A DNA stretch of 64,000 nucleotides from Coriobacteriaceae bacterium (lineage in GTDB: Bacteria > Actinomycetota > Coriobacteriia > Coriobacteriales > Coriobacteriaceae): positions 2,259,158 through 2,323,157 of the forward strand of contig CP107217.1 of the NCBI GenBank assembly GCA_025757745.1, written 5' to 3'. The notes under the pieces were generated by a model, which saw only the letters and a program-made list of their open reading frames with translations, was not told the DNA's origin and did no database searches. Below, in pieces: positions 44,486-53,175 of the stretch. Each line of letters opens with the position of its first letter. The first letter of the stretch is position 1. The translations under genes were made by a program, and so were the position numbers.

Positions 44486-45364
44486 ATGCTTTCAGACACT
44501 ACTGCACCTGCAGAGGAGCTTCAGGACAAACTCACGACGCTCGAGCAGCTGCTTTTGGCATACGGGCGCGTGGCTATCGGGTTTTCCGGCGGCGTTGACA
44601 GCAGCTTTTTGGCCGCCGTATGCGCCCGCGTCATGCCTACCAATACCCTCCTCGTCCATCTCACCACGCCGCTCATCGGCACGCCCGAGCAGGCTTCGTT
44701 TGAGCAGTCCGTTGATGGGCAGGCCAATGAGGGGCCGCATTTTAAGCTCCCCGTGCTCAATCTTTCGGTGGATCAGCTGCAGCTCCCCCAAGTAGGCTGC
44801 AACGATGCTAATCGCTGCTACCACTGCAAGCACGCCGGCTTTACCGCCATCGTCAACCACGCCAAGTCGCTCGGCTTTCCCACCGTCATCGATGGCAGCA
44901 ATGCAAGCGATCGCGGTGACTACCGCCCCGGCATGCGTGCGGCAGAAGAGCTCGGCGTACGCTCACCCCTTATGGAGGTCGGCTTTACCAAGGACGAAGA
45001 GCGCGAGCTGCTGCGCGCATGGGGCTATCCCGTTTGGAACCTGCCGGCGGGAGCATGTCTTGCCACCCGCGTCCCCACGGGCGAGGAGCTTACGCGCGAG
45101 AAGGTCGATTTAATCCGCGCCTGCGAGGATTACCTGCACGATCTTGATCTGGCACAGGTACGCGCGCGCTTAATCGGCGGCTGCATGCATATCGAGGCCG
45201 CACCCGCAGATGTCGCCAAGATTGCTGCCCTCGGTGGCAACGCCGTCGATGCCGAGGGCAAAACCCCGCTGCCCGCCGCCATCGAGTCCGCGCTGCGCGA
45301 GCTGGGCTGCGACCATATCTCCCCCGAGGTCACCCCCTACATTCACGGCAACATGAACCAGTAA
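44486..45364 (+). CDS. larE: LarE, ATP-dependent sacrificial sulfur transferase
   Basis: 292 residues. PP-loop SGGVDSS at 34-40, NRCYHCK at 110-116, and LPAGACLATR with Cys191, the position of the sacrificial cysteine in LarE. It adenylates and then thiolates the pyridinium dicarboxylate precursor of the nickel-pincer cofactor of lactate racemase and relatives. LarB, LarC and LarA are not in the window, so this is an isolated copy. AAGGA lies 8 bases before ATG. Hairpin A6 begins in the stop codon. Confidence 0.93.
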   Translation: MLSDTTAPAEELQDKLTTLEQLLLAYGRVAIGFSGGVDSSFLAAVCARVMPTNTLLVHLTTPLIGTPEQASFEQSVDGQANEGPHFKLPVLNLSVDQLQLPQVGCNDANRCYHCKHAGFTAIVNHAKSLGFPTVIDGSNASDRGDYRPGMRAAEELGVRSPLMEVGFTKDEERELLRAWGYPVWNLPAGACLATRVPTGEELTREKVDLIRACEDYLHDLDLAQVRARLIGGCMHIEAAPADVAKIAALGGNAVDAEGKTPLPAAIESALRELGCDHISPEVTPYIHGNMNQ

Positions 45365-45399
45365 CCTGCCAAAAAGGGACAGATTTATTTTGGCAGGTT
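45363..45399. repeat. GGGACAG-core hairpin A6
   Basis: Perfect 12-bp stem aacctgccaaaa/ttttggcaggtt with loop agggacagattta. The first two bases belong to the larE stop codon. Shares its stem and outer flank with A5 in inverted orientation. Confidence 0.85.
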
Positions 45400-45567
45400 T
45401 TATCTGGGGAAACGCCAGACAGCCCCATATACACAACCGCCGCAGCTCCATATGAGGCAAATGAATCAGCAGCGTCTATTCCAAATCTTGAGTATTTGTT
45501 CGGCGGGACGGCCTCTGCCGGCTCCTGCTAGACTGGTAGATTCCCAACCGTCCATCCAGGAGCCTCA

Positions 45568-46551
45568 ATGTCGCGCAAGTCCGCTTACAAGCAAGTGCTT
45601 TCCATCGGCACCGCCGTGGTGCTGGGGTTTGCGCTGTTCACAGGGTCGCTCGACGGAGCGCCCAAGCTGTTGTCGCCGCAAAGCGATGAGCAGGCAGCGG
45701 CTCTGGCCGAAAAACAAAGCGAGAGTCCCAGCCGCACCGACGACGAGGCAGACCTGGTCGCTCGACTCGAATCGGGAACAGCGAGCTCCTCGGTCTCTCA
45801 AAATAGCCAAGACTCTGGCGATGACTCAGATTCCGCCGCGAGCGACACCGATGACGACGCCTCCGCGGACAGTGCCGCCACCCCTATCGACGAGGTCGAA
45901 AACCCCGATCTCGACCGCGCCCGCGGCGTATACCTCAGCAGTATTCCCGACTACGCGGGTAACCCCTATGTTGCCCTGCGCGCCGATAGCACGCACCCGC
46001 TCGGCACACCATCATTCACGCTCGATGAATACGAGCGCGCCACAGAAGAGGGCTGCTTTAAGAAGTTCTCCAAGCTCGACAGCTTGGGCCGCACCCGTAA
46101 AGCGCTCGCCTGCGTGGGCCCCGAATCGCTCGGTCAAGGCGAGCGCGGCGATATCTCGCGCATCCACCCCGCCGGCTGGCACCAGCAGCGCTACGACTTT
46201 ATTCCGGGCCAGAGCCTCTATAACCGCTGCCACCTTATCGCCTGGTCGCTCTGCGGCGAAACCGCCAACCGCAAAAATCTCCTCACCGGCACGCGCTATC
46301 TCAACGAGACGGGCATGCTGCCGTTTGAAGAGCAGATCCTCGGCTACATCCGCGACACGGGCAACCACGTGCTCTATCGCGTCACGCCCATGTATAACGA
46401 GGAGGAGCTTGTCTGCCGTGGCGTGCGCCTTGAGGCGCAATCGGTCGAGGACCACGGCAAGACCCTCTGCTTCCACGTATATTGCTACAACCTGCAGCCG
46501 CATGTGCAGATCGACTACGCCACCGGCCGCAATCAGGCCTCGGGAGACTAG
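45568..46551 (+). CDS. secreted DNA/RNA non-specific endonuclease
   Basis: 327 residues; AGGAG 5 bases before ATG. An N-terminal membrane/signal segment (VLSIGTAVVLGFALFTGSL) is followed by a disordered acidic Ser/Asp linker (about 40-110). The nuclease domain then has RYDFIPGQSLYNRCHLIAWSL with catalytic His222 and NRKNLLTGTRYLNETGMLPFE, the beta-beta-alpha-Me pattern of EndA/streptodornase-type enzymes. The usual DRGH is NRCH here. It probably digests extracellular DNA for nutrients or defence, or handles DNA at the cell surface. A terminator follows. Confidence 0.9.
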   Translation: MSRKSAYKQVLSIGTAVVLGFALFTGSLDGAPKLLSPQSDEQAAALAEKQSESPSRTDDEADLVARLESGTASSSVSQNSQDSGDDSDSAASDTDDDASADSAATPIDEVENPDLDRARGVYLSSIPDYAGNPYVALRADSTHPLGTPSFTLDEYERATEEGCFKKFSKLDSLGRTRKALACVGPESLGQGERGDISRIHPAGWHQQRYDFIPGQSLYNRCHLIAWSLCGETANRKNLLTGTRYLNETGMLPFEEQILGYIRDTGNHVLYRVTPMYNEEELVCRGVRLEAQSVEDHGKTLCFHVYCYNLQPHVQIDYATGRNQASGD

Positions 46552-46615
46552 GGCCGACCGCGCCTCCCGTAACCAAAAAAATGATCCGTTTTCCTCCGTC
46601 CCCAAGGGATCAAAT

Positions 46616-46648
46616 AAGGCCGCCCCGGTTACCCAGGGCGGCCTTTTC
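46616..46648. terminator. terminator between the nuclease and EF-G-like genes
   Basis: Stem aaggccgccc/gggcggcctt then TTTTCG on the plus strand; also usable by the convergent gene. Confidence 0.8.
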
Positions 46649-46680
46649 GTCAGCACCTACATTGCAGGCAACGCCACACG

Positions 46681-48756
46681 CTACTTGGCGCGACCCTCCT
46701 CATAGCGCTCGACCAGCTTGGCCTGAACGTCATAAGGCACCTGCTCGTAGCCGGCGGGCTTCATGGTAAAGTCGCCCGTGCCGCGCGTGATGGAGCGCAG
46801 ACGCGTCGAATAATCCGTCAGCTCGGCCAGCGGCGCCTGGGCAATAACAACGGTGTCGCCGCGTTCATCGGTCTCCATGCCCGTCACGCGACCGCGCGAG
46901 GCCGAGATATCGCCCATCACGGCGCCGGCGTAGCTCTCGGGGATGGTCACCGTGATTTCCTCGATGGGCTCCAGCACCACCGGGTCGGCATCGGCGCATG
47001 CCTTGCGCAGGCCGATGCGAGCCGCCGCGCGGAACGCCATCTCGTTGGAGTCGACGCTGTGATACGAGCCGTCGTACACAGCCACGCGGATGCCAGTAAG
47101 CGGGTAGCCGGCAATAATGCCGTCCTTCATGGTCTCCTGAACGCCCTTGTCCACGGCGGGAATGAGCGAACGCGGAATGCGACCGCCCACGACCTCGTCT
47201 ACAAACTCATAGCCATCGCTCGTGCCGTCGGGCCCAATGAGTGGCTCAACGCGCAGCCAGCAGTCGCCATACTGACCGGCACCGCCAGTCTGCTTCTTGT
47301 GGCGACCCTGGGCACTTGCCGTGCGGCGAATGGTCTCGCGATACGGAATACGGATCGGCACGCTCTTGGCCACGACCTTGGTGCGATCCTCAAGGCGATT
47401 GAGCAGGACCGAAACCTGCGCCTCACCCACGGCGGAGATGATAGTCTGGCCGGTCTCCTCGTCACGATCGATGCTCATGGTCGGATCGGCCTTGCACGCC
47501 TTCTCGATAAACGTGTATAGCTTCTCCTCGTCACCGCGGTTCTCGGCCTCGATGGCGATGCGGTACTGCGAGTTGGGGAACTTAAACGCCGCAGCCTCGA
47601 CCTTGCCGGTAATCGAGAGTGTATCGCCCGTCTCGGCCGCCAGCTTGGGCGCCACGATGATATCGCCGGCATAAGCGTGGCCGACCTCGGTCATGTCACG
47701 GCCGCACATCACATACAGGTGGGCCAGACGCTCACCCTTGCGCGTGCGCGCATTGACCAGCTCAAGGCCCGGCTCAAGCGTACCCGTCAGCACCTTGATA
47801 AAGCTGATGCGACCCTGTTGCGGATCGGCCAAGGTCTTAAACACAAATGCCACCGGGCGGTCATCGTCACTCGAGATCTTAAGCGAATCGCCGTCGATGA
47901 GCGGCATCTCGCCGTAGTCCGTCGGCGCCGGGAAGTACGTGGCGATATCGTCCATCAGCGAGTTGACGCCCTGCTCTTTAATGCAATCGCCCGCAAAGAC
48001 CGGCACAAAGATGCGCTCGGCGATCGCCTTCGACAGCAGGCCTTCAAGCTCCTCCTGCGTCAGTGTCTCCTCGCCTTCCAAGTACTTCATCATCAGTTCG
48101 TCGTCAGCCTCGGCCACCAGCTCGCACAGATGGTCATGGGCTTCCTCGGCCTGGGCACGATACTCCTCGGGAATCTCCGACTCAACGGCTTCAGTGCCGT
48201 TGCAATGGCGTGCCTTCATGCGCACCAGATCGATGATGCCGTCGAAGTCCTCGCCCTCGCCCCAGGGAAGGGTCACGGCGCCCAGGCGCATACCAAAGCG
48301 CTCCTGCAGCAGATTCATCGTGGTCGCAAAGCTGGCCTCAGAGCGCGACAGGCGGTTTACGAACACCGCACGCGCCAGACGCAGGTCCTCGGCGGCATAC
48401 CAGAGCTTAACCGTCGTAGGCTGTGGGCCGGCCTCGGCATCGACCACAAACAGAGCCGTCTCGCAGACGCTCATCGCGGCAAAGGCGTCGCCGATAAAAT
48501 CGGGATAGCACGGGGCATCGAGCACATTGATGCGCGCGCCCTTCCAGTCGATCGGCGCAATGGTCGTCGAGATGGAAAATGCACGCTTGACCTCCTCGGG
48601 GTCATAGTCGAGCGTGGGCTTGGTGCCGTCGTGGCCGCCCAGGCGGGCGGTCTTGCCAGAAAGGTGGAGCATGGCCTCGGCGAGTGAGGTCTTGCCCACC
48701 CCGCCTTGGCCTACGAGCACCACGTTCCTTACGTTACCGGTCTTGGGAGCACCCAT
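46681..48756 (-). CDS. EF-G-like translational GTPase paralogue with altered G motifs
   Basis: 691 residues from ATG 48756 (GGAGG 5 bases upstream). All EF-G domains appear present: G domain 1-270, domain II (VLTGTLEPGLELVNARTRKGERL), domain III, domain IV (QGRHKKQTGGAGQYGDCWLRVEP) and domain V (GRVTGMETDERGDTVVIAQAPLAEL). The G motifs depart from EF-G: G1 is GQGGVGKTS, G3 is DAPCYPDF instead of DTPGHVDF, and the NKxD position reads VNRLS. It is therefore a FusA2-type paralogue that may bind nucleotide differently, possibly a ribosome protection or hibernation-related factor. Single gene. Confidence 0.88.
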   Translation of the reverse strand: MGAPKTGNVRNVVLVGQGGVGKTSLAEAMLHLSGKTARLGGHDGTKPTLDYDPEEVKRAFSISTTIAPIDWKGARINVLDAPCYPDFIGDAFAAMSVCETALFVVDAEAGPQPTTVKLWYAAEDLRLARAVFVNRLSRSEASFATTMNLLQERFGMRLGAVTLPWGEGEDFDGIIDLVRMKARHCNGTEAVESEIPEEYRAQAEEAHDHLCELVAEADDELMMKYLEGEETLTQEELEGLLSKAIAERIFVPVFAGDCIKEQGVNSLMDDIATYFPAPTDYGEMPLIDGDSLKISSDDDRPVAFVFKTLADPQQGRISFIKVLTGTLEPGLELVNARTRKGERLAHLYVMCGRDMTEVGHAYAGDIIVAPKLAAETGDTLSITGKVEAAAFKFPNSQYRIAIEAENRGDEEKLYTFIEKACKADPTMSIDRDEETGQTIISAVGEAQVSVLLNRLEDRTKVVAKSVPIRIPYRETIRRTASAQGRHKKQTGGAGQYGDCWLRVEPLIGPDGTSDGYEFVDEVVGGRIPRSLIPAVDKGVQETMKDGIIAGYPLTGIRVAVYDGSYHSVDSNEMAFRAAARIGLRKACADADPVVLEPIEEITVTIPESYAGAVMGDISASRGRVTGMETDERGDTVVIAQAPLAELTDYSTRLRSITRGTGDFTMKPAGYEQVPYDVQAKLVERYEEGRAK

Positions 48757-49053
48757 GATGACCTCCTTGCAGGGCCGCGCGCAATGCGCGACGCCAACGG
48801 GGAGAGTTCGCGGTCGGTGCCATCCCGGGAGCAGCATGGTCGGCAGCCGAGCCGACTCACCCTCCAAATGTCCTATGCCACCACCCTACCCTCACGGGCG
48901 ACCGTCCATGCATACCTTTCGGCGCACGTATGAATACAGGCGGCGAGAGGAAGAAGAGCGCATGCGAGGCGATTATTAAACCCCATCGATACAAATAAAA
49001 GCCGCCGCAGACCATAAGACCTGCGGCGGCTTTTTCTCAATATATAGCTGAGC
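48757..49053. other. 297-bp intergenic region
   Basis: Apart from the terminator at 48996-49036, no gene, operator or RNA was recognised. The EF-G-like promoter must lie here. Confidence 0.5.
48996..49036 (-). terminator. terminator of the amino acid importer operon
   Basis: Stem aaagccgccgcag/ctgcggcggcttt (48998-49010, 49021-49033) followed by TTTTATTTG on the minus strand; 18 bp after the ATPase stop. Confidence 0.85.
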
Positions 49054-49818
49054 CTAGCCCTCGATACGGCTCAAGAACTCACGGGTACGTTGCTCACGCG
49101 GGTGATCGATAACCTGCTCGGCAGGACCCTCCTCGACAATGCGACCGCCGTCCATAAAGACCACGCGGTCGGCAACATCGCGCGCAAATTGCATTGCGTG
49201 GGTCACGATCACCATCGTCATATTCTGCGCGGCAAGGTCTTTAATGACACGCAGCACCTCGGCCGTTAGCTCGGGATCGAGCGCCGAAGTCGGCTCGTCA
49301 AAGAACAAGATCTCCGGGTCGAGCGCCAAGGCGCGGGCGATACTCACACGCTGTTGCTGACCACCCGAAAGCTCACATGGCACCTTGTTCTCGTTGCCCG
49401 TAAGCCCCATCTGCGCGATCAACTCACGCGCACGCGCTTCGGCCTGCTCGCGCGGACGCTTGAGTACGCGAACCGGAGCGTCGGTGATGTTTTTCATCAC
49501 CGTATAGTGCGGGAACAGATTGTAGTTCTGAAACACCAGACCAAACCGCGAGCGCGCCTGTTTAGGCACATCGCCCTTTGCGTACACCGCGCCCGAACCC
49601 GCATCCGTCGCGACGGCAAGGTCGCCAAACGAAAGCGAGCCACCGTCGAGCGTCTCGAGCAGCGTGGCGCAGCGCAGCAGCGTGGACTTACCGCCACCCG
49701 AAGGCCCGATAATCGCCACAACCTCGCCACGCTTTACCTCGAGTGAGATATCCTTGAGCACCTTATTGCCGCCAAACGCCTTGCGCGCGTTCGCTATATT
49801 CATTACCGAATTAATCAT
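49054..49818 (-). CDS. polar amino acid ABC importer ATPase
   Basis: 254 residues from ATG 49818, overlapping the permease stop. GlnQ/HisP-type ATPase: Walker A GPSGGGKST, Q-loop FQNYNLFPH, signature LSGGQQQR, Walker B ILFFDEPTSALDP, H-loop VTHAMQFA. It drives import together with the permease and binding protein of the same operon. It may also serve the ATPase-less permease at 40.6 kb. The inner region is slightly longer than usual (TDAGSGAVYAKGDVPKQARS). Confidence 0.95.
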   Translation of the reverse strand: MINSVMNIANARKAFGGNKVLKDISLEVKRGEVVAIIGPSGGGKSTLLRCATLLETLDGGSLSFGDLAVATDAGSGAVYAKGDVPKQARSRFGLVFQNYNLFPHYTVMKNITDAPVRVLKRPREQAEARARELIAQMGLTGNENKVPCELSGGQQQRVSIARALALDPEILFFDEPTSALDPELTAEVLRVIKDLAAQNMTMVIVTHAMQFARDVADRVVFMDGGRIVEEGPAEQVIDHPREQRTREFLSRIEG

Positions 49819-50464
49819 GGTAGTAATCCAATTTTTTCTCGGCGGCGCCCAGCAGCATCTCGACCACAAAGTTAAAGACCCAGTAGATCAGCGCCGCAAT
49901 CGCAAACGGCACCATGCTCACCTGCGAGGCAACCAGCGCCTTGGCGGTCGAGAACATCTCACCCACGCCAATGGCAAACGCCAGCGACGTGTCCTTGACC
50001 AGCGTGATGATCTCGTTGCCCATCGCCGGCAGAATACGCTTGGCGACCTGCGGCATCACGATATACAGAAACGTCTGCGTGCGCGAATAGCCCAGCACCT
50101 CGGCGGCCTCATATTGACCGCGCGGAATCGACTGCAAGCCCGAGCGATAGATCTCGGCAAAGTAGCCGGCGTAGTTGATGATGAACGCCACAACGCACGC
50201 CGTCCATTTGGAATCGGGCGTGAGCGAGATGCCGAACACGTAATACGGGGCAAAGTAGATGGCAAACATCTGCAGCATGAGCGGCGTACCGCGCATGACC
50301 GAAATGTAGATGCGCGCAATCCAGCGCAGCGGCGCGACCTTGCTCATGCGCATAAACGCCACGGGAATTCCCAGGGGAATCGACCCGAGCAGCGTCAGCA
50401 CAAACAGCTGCAAACTGACCAAGAATCCCTGGCCAAGCATCTGCATCATGACTTGGATAGACAT
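49811..50464 (-). CDS. polar amino acid ABC importer permease
   Basis: 217 residues. HisM/GlnP type with about five membrane segments and the ATPase-contact loop RGQYEAAEVLGYSRTQTFLYIVMPQVAKR. The start codon overlaps the binding-protein stop (TAATG), and the end overlaps the ATPase start, so the three genes are translationally coupled. Confidence 0.95.
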   Translation of the reverse strand: MSIQVMMQMLGQGFLVSLQLFVLTLLGSIPLGIPVAFMRMSKVAPLRWIARIYISVMRGTPLMLQMFAIYFAPYYVFGISLTPDSKWTACVVAFIINYAGYFAEIYRSGLQSIPRGQYEAAEVLGYSRTQTFLYIVMPQVAKRILPAMGNEIITLVKDTSLAFAIGVGEMFSTAKALVASQVSMVPFAIAALIYWVFNFVVEMLLGAAEKKLDYYHD

Positions 50465-51324
50465 TATTTCAAAACCCAGTTGTCGAAGGATAGACCGTAA
50501 TCTGCATATTTATCACACAGGTCCTTGACCGTGCCGTCCTCATAGAGTGCCTTGAGCGACTCGGTCACGGCATCGGCCGACTTGGTGTCGCCCTTCTTAA
50601 AGCCGACGGCGTAGTGCTCGCTGGACAGCGGCTCATCAAGCTGTGTATAGGCATCGGGCTTGGCGGCAAGCTGATACTGGGCAATCGAGAGGTCACAGGC
50701 GACGGCATCGACTGCACCACTCTCGAGCTGCATAAACGCCGTGTTGTACTCACCGATGGTATCGAGCGTGGCAAACGTCGCGGCCAAATCCTTCTGGTCG
50801 CCCTCGAGCACATCCTGTGCAGCGGAATCAGTCTGGGTAATCACGGTCTTGCCGGCAAGATCGTCCCAGCTCTTGATGCCTGCATCCTTCTTTACCACCA
50901 GCACCTGCTCGTTGAGCATGTACGGCTCGGAGAACGTGTAGTCGTCCTCGCGGCCCTCCATGGTAAAGCCGTTCCAGATACAGTTGATGGCGCCCGAGTT
51001 GAGCAGCGTATCCTTGGCATCCCAGTCGATGGCCTCGTATTTGACCTCCCAGCCCTGCTTATCGGCAACAGCCTTGGCCAAATCGAGATCAAAGCCGGTG
51101 TACTCGCCATCGTCGCCCACAAAACCATACGGAGGATAGGACTTATCAAAGCCCACCACGAGCTTCTTGGACTCCGCAGCGCCCTTCACATCCTTGGCCG
51201 CGGCAGAGCCAGCGGCGGAGCCCTTGCCGGCGCCACCGCCGCAACCGACAAGACCAAGGCCAAGCACCGTGGCGAGCGAGCCGGCTAGACCAACAAACTG
51301 ACGACGAGACATATCGGTGTTCAT
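50464..51324 (-). CDS. polar amino acid-binding lipoprotein
   Basis: 286 residues from ATG 51324 (GGGGGA about 6 bases upstream). A twin-arginine-like SRRQFVG and lipobox GLVGC indicate a Tat- or Sec-exported lipoprotein, followed by a low-complexity Gly/Ala/Ser spacer. The SBP_bac_3 domain has KLVVGFDKSYPPYGFVGDDGEYTGFDLDLAKAVAD. First gene of the importer operon. An ACTTTA-N6-TAAAGT palindrome just upstream may be an operator. Confidence 0.94.
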   Translation of the reverse strand: MNTDMSRRQFVGLAGSLATVLGLGLVGCGGGAGKGSAAGSAAAKDVKGAAESKKLVVGFDKSYPPYGFVGDDGEYTGFDLDLAKAVADKQGWEVKYEAIDWDAKDTLLNSGAINCIWNGFTMEGREDDYTFSEPYMLNEQVLVVKKDAGIKSWDDLAGKTVITQTDSAAQDVLEGDQKDLAATFATLDTIGEYNTAFMQLESGAVDAVACDLSIAQYQLAAKPDAYTQLDEPLSSEHYAVGFKKGDTKSADAVTESLKALYEDGTVKDLCDKYADYGLSFDNWVLK

Positions 51325-51343
51325 GGTATTCCCCCTTGATGAC

Positions 51344-51361
51344 ACTTTAGTTAGGTAAAGT
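51344..51361. promoter_or_regulatory. ACTTTA-gttagg-TAAAGT palindrome upstream of importer operon
   Basis: Perfect 6-bp arms 20 bases before the binding-protein start; a further ACTTTA occurs 30 bases upstream of it. Candidate operator; regulator unknown. Confidence 0.45.
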
Positions 51362-51417
51362 GAGTCATGTAACGTTCAGAATCATACACTTTAGCGTGAT
51401 AGAGCACAAGGCGAGTT

Positions 51418-51554
51418 TGCCCGCCGCGTGAGGGGTGTGGGGGTTAAGTTTCCTGCTCTACAGTCCTGCTCACGACGGAGGCCACATTAAGTGGCCTCCT
51501 GTTCGTGCGGAACTCGCGATAAACTTAACCCCCACACCCCTCACGCGGCGGGCA
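51418..51554. repeat. nested palindrome B3 (34-bp perfect arms)
   Basis: Arms 51418-51451 and 51521-51554 are perfectly complementary over 34 bp (tgcccgccgcgtgagg...). The core is the same as B1 and B2: CCTGCTCTACAGTCCTGCTC, hairpin ggaggccac-attaa-gtggcctcc, GTGCGGAACTCGCGAT. It lies between the divergent importer operon and rlmD. Confidence 0.9.
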
Positions 51555-51662
51555 ACCGTCGTTGGGCTTATCACTGACACGAATAAACCGCTTGTATATC
51601 GTCTGCTGGCTTGGCACGGTACAATACTTGCAGCTTTAATTCATGAATTAGTGGAGTTATTG

Positions 51663-53111
51663 ATGGCAGAATCTCGTGCGGAGCGTAAGGCTCGTCGTGC
51701 TTTGATCGAAGCGGCTGAGGGGTCGGAGGAGAAAAAATCTTCTAAGAAATCCAAGTCGTCTCAGGATGCGAAGGGCAAGTCAGCCAAAGGCAAGGCTAAG
51801 GCCAAGCGTCCCGGCTCTCGTCGGAGCGAGGACAAGGCATCTCAGACTCGCTCCAAGCGCTCGCATAAAGATCCGGTTTCGCCTGCGCGTAAGGCTGTGG
51901 ACCCCAAGTCTCCTTGTTCCATCATGAAAGCTTGCGGTGGGTGCACGGCGCTCAATCGTCCTTATAAAAAGCAGTTGGCAGCTAAGCAGGCTGTTATGGA
52001 GGAGCTTTTTGCTGCCCTTTGCGAGCGCGAGGGTATTAGCGTCGACCCCATTCGCGGTATGGGAGTCACCCTGGGTGACCCAGGCACATATCCTGCGCCG
52101 CGCGGTTTTCGCCATAAGGCCGCCACTCCCTTTGCCCCCGGCAAAGGGGGCGCTGTCCGCTGCGGCTTTTTTGAACGTGGCACGCACAGAATCGTTGCCG
52201 TGCCCGAGTGTCCTGTCGAGGCGCCGGGTGCCCGTCAGATTCTCAACGGCATCGCGCGCGAAGCTGAGCGGCTGCATATTCCCGCCTTTAATGAGGACAA
52301 GCATCTGGGGCTGCTTCGCTATGCCGTCGTCCGCTGCGGTTGGCGTACCGACCAGGTCATGGTCACGCTCGTGACCGCCCAGCGTGACTTACCGCATGCG
52401 CAGGAGTTCTTTGAGGCCGTCGCGGCGCTCGATCCGCATATCGTCACCGTCGCCCAAAATATCAATGGCCGTCCCGGTAACGCCATCTTGGGTGAGGAAA
52501 CTCATATCGTCTATGGCGCCGAGTGCATGCGCGATCAGCTGCTCGGCTGCAACTTCGATATCTCCCCCACCGCGTTTTATCAGACCAACCCGCAGCAGAC
52601 CGAACTGCTCTATCAGCTCGCTATCGACGGCATGGACCTGCGCCAGGGCGATGTGCTTATGGATGCCTACTGCGGCAGCGGCACCATCGGTCTTTGCGCA
52701 GCTAAAGATGCCCAGAGCAAGGGCATCGGCATCATGCTGCTCGGCGTGGAGCGCAACCCGGCGGGCATTGCCGACGCGCGCCGCAATGCCGAGCTCAACG
52801 GTCTTACCCGCAGCGCCTGGTTTATGGCCGACGATGCCACCGATTACATCCTAGATGCCGCCGACAACAACGAGCGCGTCGACGTCCTTTCCATCGACCC
52901 GCCGCGCGCCGGCTCCACCCCCGAGTTCCTCGAAGCTGCCTGCGCACTTAAGCCGCGCCGCATCACCTATATCAGCTGCAACCCCGTGACCCAAGAGCGC
53001 GACCTGCACCAGCTCCTCGACGGAGGCTATCGCCTGCTCAAGATCACGCCCGTCGACATGTTCCCCCACACCGACCATACCGAAACCGTAGCGGTCCTCG
53101 AACGCCGCTAA
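51663..53111 (+). CDS. rlmD: 23S rRNA (uracil-5-)-methyltransferase, RlmD/RumA type
   Basis: 482 residues from ATG 51663 with GGAG 6 bases upstream; a longer frame runs through the B3 palindrome without a site. Residues 1-82 are a highly basic, low-complexity extension (SEEKKSSKKSKSSQDAKGKS). A cysteine cluster (C85, C91, C94) suggests the Fe-S centre of RumA. SAM motif DAYCGSGTIGL and SIDPPRAG follow, then the catalytic Cys near 439 in YISCNP. It methylates a uridine of 23S rRNA. The exact position is not provable from sequence alone. Confidence 0.9.
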   Translation: MAESRAERKARRALIEAAEGSEEKKSSKKSKSSQDAKGKSAKGKAKAKRPGSRRSEDKASQTRSKRSHKDPVSPARKAVDPKSPCSIMKACGGCTALNRPYKKQLAAKQAVMEELFAALCEREGISVDPIRGMGVTLGDPGTYPAPRGFRHKAATPFAPGKGGAVRCGFFERGTHRIVAVPECPVEAPGARQILNGIAREAERLHIPAFNEDKHLGLLRYAVVRCGWRTDQVMVTLVTAQRDLPHAQEFFEAVAALDPHIVTVAQNINGRPGNAILGEETHIVYGAECMRDQLLGCNFDISPTAFYQTNPQQTELLYQLAIDGMDLRQGDVLMDAYCGSGTIGLCAAKDAQSKGIGIMLLGVERNPAGIADARRNAELNGLTRSAWFMADDATDYILDAADNNERVDVLSIDPPRAGSTPEFLEAACALKPRRITYISCNPVTQERDLHQLLDGGYRLLKITPVDMFPHTDHTETVAVLERR

Positions 53112-53124
53112 TTCTCTGGCACAA

Positions 53125-53156
53125 GAAGGGGGCGGCCCGCCCGGGCCGCCCCCTTC
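53125..53156. terminator. GC-rich hairpin between rlmD and PHP genes
   Basis: Stem gaagggggcggccc/gggccgcccccttc between convergent genes. The T-run is weak on both strands. Confidence 0.65.
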
Positions 53157-53175
53157 ACTTGGTTTATAAACTCCG

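Noticed and set aside
45452..46705. 417-residue plus-strand frame overlapping the nuclease
   Set aside because: Different frame from the nuclease; low-complexity Arg/Ser/Pro composition and no ribosome site. The nuclease frame has catalytic motifs.
51435..51662. 76-codon extension of RlmD
   Set aside because: It would translate half of the B3 palindrome; the ATG at 51663 has a suitable ribosome site.
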